Shown: positions 24,282-35,514, counted from the stretch's first letter. The stretch: 64,000 nucleotides of DNA from Forficula auricularia (GCA_024734495.1 JALMQS010000099.1:97691481-97755480), one strand, 5' to 3'. Numbers and translations: made by a program. Notes: generated by a model not told the origin, from the sequence alone.

Positions 24282-24430
24282 CCTCGAAAAAGTAATGAAA
24301 TCTGAAGTATGCAGACACACGTTAAATTCACCAAGAATAATTAAGTTGAGAAAATAGTAGATCTCTCAACTTAATTATTCTTGGCGAATTTAACTTGGCT
24401 GCATACTAGATTTCACTACTTCTTCGAACT
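24282..24430. repeat. Inverted repeat (hairpin), arms about 68 bp
   Basis: CTCAACTTAATTATTCTTGG and its flanks are matched by the inverse sequence around a centre near 24355. The arms end next to CCTCGAAAAAGTA on the left and TACTTCTTCGA on the right. Confidence 0.75.
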
Positions 24431-24639
24431 TGAGCTGTTTTTTCACAGAATGTTTTGGTTGGGACAGATATTCACAGGAATACTTCACACTCAGGAGAGT
24501 CGCAAAAATGTCAGGGCGAGGGAGGGCAAAGCTTGGCCATTCGTAAAATCCTTCACTCAAATTTCCGCCTTTTTGGACCACCTTTCGACACACTGTGTCA
24601 CATTTTCTGGAACCACCGAACAAATATAACGTCACAAAA

Positions 24640-25016
24640 GGCTAGACCCCCTATGGTAAAGTCATGTTGATGACCATGATAGCTTATTTTTTTGGAAAAA
24701 TCATATGAGGACTTTTTGAGAAATTAAAAAAAAAACAAATTAACAAAACACTTTTTTTTAAAAACGATTACATTTATTTTTCATACTTGACAAAGTAAAG
24801 AAAAAAATAAGGCCGGGCTTAAAGAAAGTGCAAAAATAAGAGAAAAATAGTATAGAATTGTAGAAGGACACAAAATGGAAGAAAAGGAAAGGCTAATCTA
24901 TTTTCTATGTAATTTTTAAAAACTCTCTTTTAGTTAGAATTTATTTTAAATAATAAAAAAAAAAATAATAATAAAACTTTAGATTTATAGAACTCTAACT
25001 TAATAAGAAACAAATT
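24640..25016 (+). other. CTTTACC-family tail fragment, then AT-rich sequence
   Basis: The start carries CTATGGTAAAGTCATGTTGATG, a worn right terminus of the CTTTACC family. The rest is A-rich and holds nothing I recognise. Confidence 0.4.
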
Positions 25017-25253
25017 GTCGCCTTAGAGTGTAAACCTGCTAACTCACAACAATAAATTTTTTCAGGGCAGAGAAAATACAAAAAAAATTGATATTGTTGT
25101 TATTGAAAGAAACTATTTTTTTTCTACATCTTACGATGGTAATTTTAACTAGCAGTTTTACTTGGACGATGCTGCATCTCTTTTTCTTTCATGGGGTAAT
25201 AATATGTCATATATGATAAAAATGGATTTAGCAGGTTTACACTCTAATGCGAC
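25017..25253. mobile_element. MITE, TIR TTAGAGTGTAAACCTGCTAA (short copy)
   Basis: GTCGCCTTAGAGTGTAAACC at the left and AGCAGGTTTACACTCTAATG at the right; about 237 bp; inverse of the 12073-12386 copy. Confidence 0.85.
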
Positions 25254-26009
25254 GAAATATTTATCGATTTTTCCACTTAAAAAATAATTATTTTTTAAAA
25301 AAGAATATCCACCTTCATTATTGCCTCCGATCGTTTAATGTAAAGAAGAAACCCAATCCGAGTTCAGAAGCTGCATCTTAAACATCTCAAAAGAACACAT
25401 TAATAACAAACTTTCATTTACTTCATACTCCGGCTTATTAACCTTGGGAGCGGATAGTAAATGAAAGTAAAACTCGCGGTAAATCAATCAATCACTCGAT
25501 TTAGTAGGTATTATATAATATGTGATTGATATAAAACATAACAGACCGTGGGAAGCATGAAGAAATTTGTATCAGTGAGAGTGGCTTTGATTTTTTGGAA
25601 TACGAATTTAGAACGGAACCAGGGCGAGCTGAAAAAAATCCTACCTAGCTTATCCCATTTGCCTTAATTGCACGCGACTGACACGAGCAGTCCTTATTTT
25701 TATAGGCTCCGTGCGTCACGACTTTAGCGCCAACTGGCGACGAAAATGTAAGCTTTGGGGGATGATTTATTAAACGTCCAAGACAAAGAGATTCGTGGAC
25801 TCTTTTATCTATGATACATACTATAATACATTATCCCCAAATTATTTGAATAAATAAACACAAGAGAGCGCTATCTTCGGCATTAGTGCAGCATCTATGT
25901 TTAACGCACGGTCCCTATAGTATAGAGAACAAAATACTTATTTATGTGCATTTAGAAGCAGGCAAGTAGGGCGAAAAAGAACTTTAAGTGGAATGTAATG
26001 CACCGTCTC
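25254..26009. other. Unassigned sequence
   Basis: Mixed composition with a GC-richer patch at about 25610-25770 (including GCGTCACGACTTTAGCGCC). No ORF, repeat or motif that I can support. Confidence 0.3.
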
Positions 26010-26590
26010 CACCAAACGGCCGGTGGAGCCCTCGTGCCCTAGCCACAAGGCAGCCGCTCACTTGACCAAGCTACCCCTGGAGAAGCAACGGAACAACCTT
26101 CTGGCCCGTTCTAGAGTTCATAGAGCCACCTCAAATCCGCCCTCAAATTCTCAAAGATCCCCAGGCTCCCATTACCACCCCATTGTTCCATTTGAACAAC
26201 GCGTCAAGTGACGACTTTCGGGAAAACACAAAACATGCAGACACAAGAACCTGGACCTCGATCTATGGAAATCAGATCGAATCGGTCACTTCCATCATGA
26301 CTCGTTCTTGGATCAAACAAATGGGTGAGGTCGATTTTAGCTCTCTTTTGGATAACAGGGTCCTAACAATGCGAGAAAACTAGGATTAAAATTGGGGATA
26401 ACTTAGAGCTAAACATAGGACTTAAATCTAAACAGAGTATCTATCAGAGGCCTAAGATCGACGACACCACATTCGTTCTCACCAGGAACGATATCAGAAA
26501 GAAGAATGCAGATCCCAAACATAGAAAAGACCCCATCATTGTTGGCATGGCATATCCCACCTCCCTTCTATACTATGTTAAACCTAAGTT
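26010..26590 (+). pseudogene. Decayed protein-coding remnant, family unknown
   Basis: Three plus-strand reading frames in succession give protein-like sequence with normal, GC-richer codons: 26023-26211 (contains LEKQRNNLLARSRVHRA and HYHPIVPFEQRVK), 26213-26383 (RTWTSIYGNQIESVTSIMTR, then SLLDNRVLTM) and about 26380-26590 (QRPKIDDTTFVLTRNDIRKK, then DPIIVGMAYPTSLLYYV). The frames abut with one or two frameshifts and one stop, which suggests one former gene of about 190 codons or more. No conserved domain came to mind; a retroelement gag, an integrated viral gene or a host gene are all possible. No intact gene remains. Confidence 0.5.
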
Positions 26591-26789
26591 AGTGAAATTT
26601 TAAATTTAAAATTTTCACTCCTACAATTTGAATCTTAATAAGTAAAAAGTGACGGTGTATCCATCGGAGGTCGAGGCGATGAAATGGCTAAAATTCCTGG
26701 AATTATTATAAGAACTCAACAACGCCCTATGATGGAAAATCTAACATTGTTTGAGTGAAGATTTCCATCATATCCAGAATATATAAGTA

Positions 26790-27319
26790 TTCCCACGTTG
26801 GTTGACGTCACGCATTTGATGACGGATAATGGGGAAACTGAAAATCCCTGATAATATAATTAATCAGATTAAATTTTAAAAAATGAAAATTTTAATTTCA
26901 AGCTATTGAAAAAATTAATAATTTCAAAAAAGTGATTATTTAAAAGAGAAAAATTATTTCTGATAATAAATTAAACATTCATTTTTAAGAAATGATAATA
27001 ATTAATTGACTTTTTGAAAATAGTAAAAATTAACACTAATGCAAGTATGTCTAATTGAATTTTAAATTATGTAAAATGTTAGTTTTTTTAACTACTAAAT
27101 AAAGGGTTGCTGCAAGAAAAAACATCCTAATAAGCTAAATAATAAATGAAAGCCAAAATGAAAAAAAATCCCATTGAATTTTATTCTAACGTTAACTAAA
27201 TGCCATGCTAAAAAAAGTTTCTACTTATATTTTGGTGCGCTGTTGATGTGAAGAACGTGAATGTATCAGATGTGACGAATGACAGACAGCATCAGAAGAA
27301 CATTATGGATGATGATCAT
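26790..27319 (-). pseudogene. Copy A of the duplicated orphan gene (exons 1 and 2, broken)
   Basis: On the minus strand an ATG at 27319 opens MIIIHNVLLMLSVIRHI, then an in-frame TGA, then YIHVLHINSAPKYK. This aligns in sequence with the candidate exon 1 at 33157-33235 (VFRHI.HVFQLNSAP). About 480 bp further, an acceptor-like AGGGATTTTCAG at 26827 is followed by sequence ending AACCAACGTGGGAAT, matching the candidate exon 2 at 32647-32714. The premature stop marks this copy as broken. The gene-family reading is an inference from the paired similarity. Confidence 0.4.
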
Positions 27320-27760
27320 GAAAGAAGAGAGAAAAAAACAAGTTAAAAAAATGTAAGAAATTTAATTTTAATAATAAAATCGATTAGATTAATCCAATTG
27401 GTTAATGAGATATTTATTCAACCTATTTTGATAATAAATCAACGGGCATTCAGTGGCGTATTGCCGGGGACAAGGACAAATATTTTTTGCATATATTTCA
27501 CATATATAAAGGCAGATAAATAAAATTAATTTTATTTTTAAAATTTGTTCTCAATCATCAACAAAAAATTTACTATTAAAAATCATTTTTGGAATTTATT
27601 GAATTTAAGTTTTTTTAAAATTAACGTATATACAAAATTTCAAGTTATTAGTCCCTGTAATTTCGAAAAAACGGATGAAAATGTGATTTTAAAATTTTAT
27701 TTTATTTCAATAGTTTTTTAAGGAATTTGGTGTTGGTACTTGGTGAAACATTTTTTAAAA

Positions 27761-27826
27761 TTATTGGATAAAATACTTGGTAGGTTTCACATTAAGTGAA
27801 ACCTACCAAGTATTTTTATCCAATAA
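27761..27826. repeat. Near-perfect hairpin, 30-bp arms
   Basis: TACTTGGTAGGTTTCAC and its complement flank the loop ATTAA. The outer arm sequence TTATTGGATAAAA is echoed near 41490-41500 without the partner arm. Confidence 0.8.
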
Positions 27827-28187
27827 TTTATTTTATTTCATTATTTTTTAAAATCCGAATTTTCCAAAAAAACTTTTTTAATAAACATTTACGCCTTAAA
27901 ACTAACCTTCACACCCAGTTTTAAGCTATTAATAGTGTTCTTGTATTTATTTATTTTTTTTATTTATAACTATTCACATTTTTGTAAATTCATATCCATT
28001 TTAAAAATGTGGGATTTTGTTAAAATTTTCCCACAATTTAGAGAATGCTTGAAATTATAAAAAAACATTGTCATAAAAGAGAGTATTGATTGAGTCAATG
28101 CTCAAAATTGTAATAAATATTTCATTTTATTAATAAATGAATTTACCTAAGTGACCAATCATAGATTTTAGAGAAAATATTTTTACA

Positions 28188-28282
28188 TTGCATATCAGAG
28201 AGGTTCGTCCCAAGCGCTAACTAGATTGCCAGGCCCGTTAGCCAAACCTTTATATTAAGACAAATCACTCTCTGACATGCAA
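28188..28282. mobile_element. 95-bp mini-element with 15-bp inverted ends
   Basis: TTGCATATCAGAGAG at the left and CTCTCTGACATGCAA at the right are inverse with one mismatch. The GC-richer core contains AAGCGCTAACTAGATTGCC. It could be a tiny MITE. Confidence 0.45.
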
Positions 28283-28427
28283 CATATATAAGAAATACAA
28301 CTAAAGAATCTTCACTCCTTCATCCAAAAGGGAAAATGAAAAATTCATGCTAAACTGAAAAAACTTTTCATTGTCGATTCCTTTAATTAAAAATGAATGC
28401 ACAGATTTAAGCATTTTTTTGAGTATC

Positions 28428-29125
28428 TTTTTACTTTACCATACAGGGTATGGTCAAGTATTGTAATAGTGCATGAAAAAAGTGGGTTTTTTCCTTCATT
28501 TTTTCAAAATATCTCAAAAACGGCTGAAACTATTTTGATTAGAAAAATTTAGCGAAACCATGGCATTTCGGTCTACAAAAAAGCCCTAATAAGTGAACAT
28601 CGAAAAAATTATATTTTTCGAGATAATAATTGTTTTGTCAAAATGTCTGTTATCCTGTCTGGTTGTATGTCTGTTAGTATGTGCGTTACCAAATTTTGTG
28701 GACGAGCTAGCTCAAAAACTAGTGTGAATATCGAAACCAAATTTCACATGTAGTTTTGGTCCATTGAGATTAAGAGCTGATTAGATTTTGATGCATATCG
28801 ACCCAAAATTAATGGGGTTGAAGGGGGGTTAAAAATGAAAAATCTAAACCGTTTGAGCAAACTCAACCAAATTTTGTATACATAATCAGTGGACCCCAGA
28901 AGTCTAAATATCCAAAAACTAACCGCCCAAAATAGGGGGAGGGTCAAAAAATGAAAATTTTGGCCATTTACCAAACTCAACCAAATTTTGTATACATAAT
29001 CAGTGGGACACCAGAAGTATAAAAATGCAAAAACTACACCCCTCCTTACATGATTATAAATAATTTAAGGGGCCAGGTTGTATGGTAAAGTCAAGTGGAT
29101 AGCCACATCAGAACACGTTAGAATA
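28428..29125 (+). mobile_element. CTTTACCATACA-family element, near full length
   Basis: Opens TTACTTTACCATACAGGGTA and closes CCAGGTTGTATGGTAAAGTC followed by AAGTGGATAGCCACATCAGA. Plus orientation. No domain-bearing frame. Confidence 0.85.
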
Positions 29126-29126
29126 T

Positions 29127-29340
29127 TTTTGAAAAAAGTTGGAAATTTTTTCAAAAATCAACCCAGATTTATAGTATTTATAAATGAATTTACTTAAGAA
29201 CGAATCATAGATTTTAGAGAAAACATCTAAGATATGCAATATGAAAATATTTTCTCTAAAATCTGTGATTCGTCCTTAGGTAAATTCATTTATAAATAGT
29301 ATAAGTCTGGGTTAATTTTTGAAAAAAATTTCCAACAAAA
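29127..29340. repeat. Foldback, about 95-bp arms
   Basis: TTTATAAATGAATTTACTTA and its flanks on the left are inverse to ACCTAAG..AAATTCATTTATAAATA on the right, around a centre near 29232. The phrase ATCATAGATTTTAGAGAAAA is also present singly at 28155-28175. Confidence 0.75.
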
Positions 29341-29707
29341 AGAAACCCAAAAAAAAATGCTTAAATCTTTGTAATTCATTATTTATGTAATTTTATGTTT
29401 GATATATAAAGCAATTGTGTTCCGAAAGATAAAGCTGTTACGTAAGACGCATACTTAACAATGTTTTAGAGGGATAGTTAAAGTACGCGTTCGTAGCTAG
29501 TACTAATGCAGTATTAATGCACTTAGTCGAATTCACTATACGAAAAAAGCGTTTTAATCACTAAGATGAAGATAAGTTAATTGAAAAACTCAAAATAGTT
29601 TATTGATAATTAGAACTGATGAAATTTATAGAAAATCTTTAAATTAATTTTATTTTTCAAAGGTTTACCAAAAATACCTCAATCAATGTTTCATTAATCG
29701 CATCCAT

Positions 29708-31563
29708 ACTTTAATTGAAATCATAGGGAGTTGGATAAGAATGAAATTATAAACAGAGCTTTATTCGTTAATCTGCTAAAAGTTTCGTCATTTTATTTTT
29801 GACTTCTTCAGTGGCTCACTAAATAACTCAATTGTCAAATCTTGCTGAAACTATGAGATAAAACATATCAATAAATTAAAAATTAATTAAAGACCTTAAG
29901 TCACGGTGGTGCTGGGGATTCTCATAGAGTGTTAAATAAAAACAAAAGCTTCTTTTTTAGCAATTTTTAATTTAAATGGTGGTTTAAGTTAATCTAAATA
30001 TTTCGAAACTTTACAGTATTCTTCAGTGGACCTCCACCCAAATCTGCTCGGTCTCCAAAATTTGAATAGAAATAGACATCTCATAGTGCGTTATTTTATT
30101 CTGACCTTAAAAAATTCTACCAATAATAAGTACCTATATTTCTTTATGGATGTTTTAATAAACTAAGTCAATTAAGCACTGATGACTCAGAGCTGTTGGT
30201 AGAATTTTTTAAGGTCAGAATAAATTTTGGATTACGCTCTAGCTCAAAAACTAATGTAAATATCAAAACAAAATTTCACATGTAGCTTTGGTGCATTGAG
30301 ATTAAGAGCTGATAAGATTTTGGTTGAAATTGAACAACAAATTAAGGGGGAGTTAAAATATTAAAAATATAAAATTTTCAAACTAAAAAAAGAAATATAC
30401 TATAAAATGAACCTATAATAAACTCGGGAGCCAAAATTGGGAGGGTTCAAAAAATCGAATCATCAATATAAGTCCTAGAGACCCGTTAATCGATTTGTAC
30501 AAAATTTCGCATATGTACCCTATACCACCTTATGTACTATGTGAAATTGATAGTGATCCAAAAGAGGGGGGAGGGTTCAAAAATAAGTTAAAATAAATAT
30601 TCATATAAAAATCGAAAATAACTGACATTTATTCTAGAAAAATCCTACATTTAAAAGGAGATATTAGTAATTGCTAATGGGCCCAAAATTCAGAAGGGGG
30701 TTCTTACGTAAATTATTATACAGGGTTTACACTTTAAATAGAACATTTTACAAAACAAATTGAACAATTAAATAATTTATTCATTGACTATTTATTTACG
30801 AACATAATAATTTAATACATAAATATACCTGGTGAGTTTTTTATCTTGAGACAGTCTTATAACTCGAAAACAATGCATTGTGGTATATGAAAAAAAGTTT
30901 TAAATAAAAGTTTATTTATATCAAGGGAGAAACTATACTGAGTAATTGTTGTTCGACGTAGAACAAGCTTTCAAGAGTATTTCGAGGCCAAGTTCTGTTT
31001 TTTAAATAGAACCCTATATTTTTTGTTACGTCTACTTAATCTATAAAAAAAACTGAACAACTTTCATAGGAACTATTTTTTTATACGACATCAAATAAAC
31101 AAAATATAAAATCAATTATATCTCAGAAAAAAATATATTATAATTATTTTTAACAGTTATTTAACTTAATTATCAAATAATAATGATTAAATAATTCTCA
31201 GAGCTATTGGTAGAATTTTTTAAGGTCAGAATAAAATAACGCACTATGAGATGTCTATTTGTTTCTGTATTCAAATTTTGGAGTCCGAGATGATACGGTG
31301 ATTTGGGTGGAGGTCCACTGAAGAATACTGTAAGATTTCCGAAATATTTGGATTACTTTAAACCACCATTTGAATTAAAAATCGCTAAAAAAGAAGCTTT
31401 TGTTTTTATATAACACCTATTAAAACAGTCACAATTGTCTCTTGTTCTACAAATATATCATAAAACACCAACTCAATATCCATATATCCATTTGGCACAT
31501 TAAAGGATAAAACACTGTTTATAATTTAATTCTTATCCAACTCCCTACGATTTCAATTAAAGG
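29708..31563. mobile_element. Foldback element with insertions, hammerhead-like motif
   Basis: Outer ends are inverse: TTTAATTGAAATCATAGGGAG on the left and its complement (CTCCCTACGATTTCAATTAAA) on the right. Inner arms (about 29960-30220 and 31196-31400) share AAAGAAGC, TGGAGGTCCACTGAAGAATA and TAAAAAATTCTACCAA as inverses. A minus-strand motif CUGAAGA-AGUCA...UGAC-GAAACU lies at 29781-29811. A partial CTTTACC-family copy (30229-30830) sits between the arms. No protein. Confidence 0.65.
30229..30830 (+). mobile_element. CTTTACCATACA-family copy, 5'-truncated
   Basis: Starts inside the family at GCTCTAGCTCAAAAACTAAT and matches 20099-20735 closely to the end. Confidence 0.75.
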
Positions 31564-31629
31564 ATTAATAAATTAAATCGATTTCTTTAAATATCTATAA
31601 TAAATAGTTATCGAAGGATCGATACTAAC

Positions 31630-31702
31630 CTCGTCGTTAAAATATAAGGCTTAATCTCGCAGACACCCGATTTCCACCTAGTTCTCTAGATGATGTTGTC
31701 AT
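31630..31702 (-). pseudogene. Decayed duplicate of candidate exon 34346-34422
   Basis: On the minus strand this segment shares with 34346-34422 the end TCTGCGAGATTAAGC...AACGACGAG followed by the donor GTTAGTAT, and the start ACAACATCAT. A small indel changes the frame, so the frame of the sister exon meets TAA (…SARLSLIF, stop). Conservation of both splice borders argues for duplication of an exon rather than of random sequence. Confidence 0.45.
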
Positions 31703-31783
31703 CTTTAAATAAAATAATTTAAAATTAGTCATTGAACTTACGTGAGAGAAATTATTTCAATAAATTCATTTATAAATCAATTT

Positions 31784-32128
31784 TAAATAAATTTATAATT
31801 TTCTCATTAATATATTAAAGAGTAATTAACATATTAACGAGAATTGTTTTGATCGAGCTTTTTAAACAAGATATATATTGCGAGACTACTGCGGTTGAAG
31901 CTATTGGAGTCTGCTGAGTCTTAAGTCTGGACCAAGAGAGAGAAAAAGATATGATCCATTTAGCTATAATCCAGCATCTTGGTCCAGACTTAAGACTCAG
32001 CAGATTCCAATAGCTTCAACGCAGTAGTCTCGCGATATATATCTTGTTTAAAAAGCTCGATCAAAACAATTCTCGTTAATATGTTAATTACTCTTTAATA
32101 TATTAATGAGAAAATTATAAATTTATTT
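31784..32128. repeat. Foldback, about 145-bp near-perfect arms
   Basis: Left arm 31784-31930 and right arm 31978-32128 are near-perfect inverses (ATTGTTTTGATCGAGCTTTT, CTTAAGTCTGGACCAAGA and others) around a 47-bp loop. The very low divergence suggests a recent origin or ongoing arm correction. Confidence 0.85.
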
Positions 32129-32198
32129 AACTTCATTATTTCAAGTTAGAAATATATAAGTTCAGATATTATTTTCACTTAATATTTGACAAAAATCA

Positions 32199-32232
32199 CC
32201 TACATTTGATTCAATCGCGAATCAAATGTAGG
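32199..32232. repeat. Perfect 14-bp stem, 6-nt loop
   Basis: CCTACATTTGATTC, loop AATCGC, then GAATCAAATGTAGG. No T-run follows, and no function is evident. Confidence 0.85.
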
Positions 32233-32397
32233 AAACTGCTACCATCAATTTTAAATAATGCAAAAAATTGTATTCATATAAAAACTATCTTTTTACTCTT
32301 TACTATGGTATTACATCAAAGAAAGGTGTAAAATGTATAAAATTATAATTTATAAATGATTTATTATATATAGGTATAAATAAATATATTAACTAAC

Positions 32398-32440
32398 CCG
32401 AGAGATATCTTAAACTCATGAAGAAGAGATGGCTTCTTTC
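32398..32440 (-). CDS. Candidate small exon of the orphan gene, copy C
   Basis: A 43-bp minus-strand segment bounded by a good acceptor (ATTTTTTGCAG) and a donor GTTAGTT. It is GC-richer than its flanks. One frame reads KKPSLLHEFKISL. With so short an exon the reading frame and even its exon status are uncertain; it is listed because it lies in line with the other candidate exons at 33157-33235 and 32647-32714. Confidence 0.25.
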
Positions 32441-32646
32441 CTGCAAAAAATAATGATTATCAATATATTTAGGAATATATATTAAACATAAAATTCCCTA
32501 ATGTTGAATTCGACTTACTGCACTTACACTGTAGCGGGGAAAACTTAGCATTTGCAGTTTAAAATTTTGGTGATAAAGTTAAAGTACGCATGCGTGGTTC
32601 GCCCATGTACAGTGCCGGTGTCGTAGACGAATTCGCATTTGCTCAC

Positions 32647-32714
32647 CTGATTTTATTCAAAAGGCATTCATTCCCACGTTGGTCGTTGAACAGATGAAGA
32701 AGAGAAATGGAAAA
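32647..32714 (-). CDS. Candidate exon 2 of the orphan gene, copy C
   Basis: A 68-bp minus-strand segment between the acceptor AGGGATTTTCAG and the strong donor CAG|GTGAGC. One frame is open throughout: FSISLLHLFNDQRGNECLLN and so on. The related segment at about 26790-26826 has the same acceptor and, in one frame, reads MRDVNQRGN, so NxQRGN is shared at protein level. With the exon 1 donor as drawn (phase 1) the frame entered would instead stop after 15 codons (SSSSVQRPTWE), so either the exon 1 donor, the frame or the gene's integrity is in doubt. Confidence 0.35.
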
Positions 32715-33156
32715 CTGAAAATCCCTGATCTAATTTTCTAGATATTTTTAAAAAGGTAATAATCTCAAAGAAACTAAATATTTGAAAAATAAAATTGATT
32801 TATTAATTTATAATAAGAAATGGAAAAATTCATGAAAAATTAAATTAAATTAAAAATGTATTTAAGTGAAAATTGATATTACGAAATTCGATATAAAATT
32901 ATTTTTCGATTATATATTATTTAATTAAATTAAAAATGAAAGCCAGAAATTAAATTTTACGTTAAATGATTGTAGCTACAGGGGGTATGCTGTAAAAGAA
33001 ACATACAAATACAGCGTTTGTAACAAGCTTGAAACCACCAGGCGCTTGGGTAGTTTCTTTTATTTAATGCATAAAAGGAACTGCGAATGCCTATAATGTT
33101 TTCAAACCAGTTGTGAACGCTGTGGAATAATTAAATAGTATGAAAAAGTTTTATAC

Positions 33157-33235
33157 TCAAGTTTGGTGCGCTGTTGAGTTGAAAAACATGGATGTGACGA
33201 AAGACCGCCAGAACAAGAACAGCAATAATGTTCAT
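33157..33235 (-). CDS. Candidate signal-peptide exon 1 of the orphan gene, copy C
   Basis: From an ATG at 33235 the minus strand reads MNIIAVLVLAVFRHIHVFQ, then LNSAPNL, to a possible donor GTATAA at 33156. The first twelve residues are a hydrophobic core suitable for secretion. The related copy at 27319 keeps the same plan (hydrophobic start, VIRHI, HVLHINSAP) despite nucleotide changes and a stop, which favours former coding function. Not recognised as any known family; it may be a small secreted peptide or a decayed gene. Confidence 0.4.
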
Positions 33236-33427
33236 GAAAGAAAAAAAAAAAAATTACTTTAAAAATTTTAGAAAATAACTATTAGATTAAAATAATGAAT
33301 AAGAAAATGAAAGTAATTAGAATTTGTAATTGAAAGATAATTTGAAAACTTTGAAAAGATCTTAGAATTATTTTTTCACGTGAATTTATGAAAAACATAA
33401 TTTTTTATAATTTTACTAAAGTAATGT

Positions 33428-34110
33428 TTTTACTTTACCATACAGGGTATGGTCAAGTATTGTAATCGTGCATGTAAAAAGTGTTTTTTCCTTCTTTTTT
33501 TCAAAATATCTCAAAAACGGCTCAAACTATTTTGATTAAAAAAATTAAGCGAAACCATGGCATTTCGGTCTACAAAAAAGTCCTAATAAGTGAACATCGA
33601 AAAAATTATATTTTTCGAGATAATTAAAAATTTGTCAAAATGTCTGTTAGTTAGTCTGTCTGTGCGTTACCAAATTTTTGTGGACGAGCTAGCTCAAAAA
33701 CTAGTGTGAATATCGAAACCAAATTTCACACGTAGTTTTGGTCTATTGAGATTAAGATATGATTAGATTTTGGTAAATATCGACCAAAAATTAAGAGGGG
33801 TTGAGGGGGGGGGGGGGTGAAAAATTAAAAATCTAGGCCGTTTGAGGAAACTCAACCAAATTTTGTATACATAATCAGTGGACCCCAGAAGTCTAAAAAT
33901 GCAAAAACTAACCTCTCAAAATGGAGGGGGTGGTATAGGGTCAAAAAATGAAAATCTTAGCCATTTACCAAACTCAACCAAATTTTGTATACATAATCAC
34001 TGAGACTCCAGAAGCATAAAAATGGAAAAACTAACCCCCTAAATGATTATAAATAATTTTAAGGGCCAGGTTGTTTGGTAAAGTCATGTGTATGGCAACA
34101 TCAGAACACC
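33428..34110 (+). mobile_element. CTTTACCATACA-family element, full length
   Basis: Opens TTTACTTTACCATACAGGGT and closes CCAGGTTGTTTGGTAAAGTC with the usual ATGGC.ACATCAGAACAC tail. Confidence 0.85.
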
Positions 34111-34345
34111 TCAGTTTATTTTAATATTATTCTTAACAAAAGTTTTCGCACATCTTAAAAGAGATCTCTTGGAGGGAGTCGAATAAATTTTTTATACACT
34201 AGTAGAATCCTTTCATGGAGATAAAGCTCGGCTTATGCCCATATGAGTAAAATGTGATCTAATTTCTTATTGAAACTGTGCGTAAACTTTTAAAAGAATA
34301 ATAAATACTTATTTCTCGAATATTTGGTTATATAAGTATACTAAC

Positions 34346-34422
34346 CTCGTCGTTTAAATAGGTGCTTAATCTCGCAGCCAGCCGATGGATGACCTCACAT
34401 AGCTCGAAATGATGTTGTTGTT
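34346..34422 (-). CDS. Candidate exon, orphan gene copy D
   Basis: A 77-bp minus-strand segment with the acceptor TTTTTATATAG and donor GAG|GTTAGT. One frame is open throughout and reads QQHHFELCEVIHRLAARLST, then YLNDE, an amphipathic, protein-like sequence with balanced codons in an otherwise very AT-rich area. A decayed duplicate with the same borders lies at 31630-31702. The upstream exons of this copy were not found. No family recognised. Confidence 0.45.
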
Positions 34423-34886
34423 CTATATAAAAAAAAATGAATAACATAAATAATTAAAGATATAATAAAATAAATTAAAATTAATGTTATGAACAAAAGA
34501 TCTCAGCCTGGTTGTCCAGGATTCGTTTTTAGGAGTCTTTATAGTTTGAATTTCTTCATTCTGAAGACAGGATTGGGGTAGATTCACTAGCGGATCAGAG
34601 GGTAAGCGGAATGAGCGGCTTCGGGGCCCCGTGCTTGTAAGGGGCCCCAAAAAAGGCCGATTGTGTTAAAGTGTTTTCTTAAACATTGTTTTATTTATTT
34701 ATTTATTTCAATGGCATGAGCCTTTAAAAACATTACAAAAAGTAATACAAAGAAACACTAATTAGTAAAAAGTAGAGAAAAAAAGAATAATGTTAAACAT
34801 ACAAATAATAAACAATAATACAGAGTAAATCAAATATAATAATAATAATAGTGAGTATTTACATATTTGAAAGTATGTTTATTTTT

Positions 34887-35514
34887 CCCTAAGCAGTCCC
34901 CCATGTCTCAGTGTGTGCCCCATCATCTGACCTCTTCTCTTCTTCAGACTCTTCCACAAGGTTCTTCTTTCTCCGATTCTTCCAAGAACTTCTTCATTTG
35001 TAATTTTATCCATCCATTTGATATTCATCATTCTTCTGTAGCACCACATTTCGAAAGCCTCCAATCTCTTTCTCTCCGCTTTTCCAATTGTCCAGGTTTC
35101 ACACCCGTACATGGCTATGCTCCATACATATGTCTTCAATAGCAACTTCCTGTTTGCTAAGCTGATTGAGGAGGAGGATAGTAGTTTTTGTTTTGAATTA
35201 AACCCCATTTTTGCTTGGGCAATTCTTGATTTAATTTCGTTTTTGCTCCTCCCATCCCATGTTATTTTACTTCCTAGGTAGCGGAATTCCTTAACTCCTT
35301 CTAGGTTTTCTTGGTTAATTTTGATGCATTCCTGTGGGGGAGGTGGGAAAGAAAAGGGGAAGGGGAAGAGCCAGATTAGAATATTTCAACCAAATAATTG
35401 GGGATATGGGATGCCAGACATTTAGAGAGGTTAAACAGCTGGCGGGGGACAGAGTCGAGTGGAGACGGATTGTTGCATCAAACCAGTCTTAGGACTGTAT
35501 ACTCAATGATGATG
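34887..35514. mobile_element. Twin-primed (5'-inverted) RTE/BovB-like LINE copy with 12-bp TSD
   Basis: The element has two parts in opposite orientation. On the minus strand, about 35335-34887 encodes one open RT C-terminal stretch (EFRYLGSKITWDGR, KTYVWSIAMYGCETWTIGKA, FEMWCYRRMMNIKWMDK, GHTLRHGGLLRE). On the plus strand, about 35336-35483 encodes the very next part of the same protein (GKKRGRGRARLEYFNQII, then FREVKQLAGDRVEWRRIVAS), a stop and a GAT-repeat tail. The 12-mer ATGTTTATTTTT flanks the whole (34875-34886 and 35515-35526). This is the layout produced by twin priming during LINE insertion. Confidence 0.92.

Noticed and set aside
24067..24357. Polyglycine/polyproline open frames across the G run
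   Set aside because: They arise from the 37-G homopolymer and have no homology or start context.
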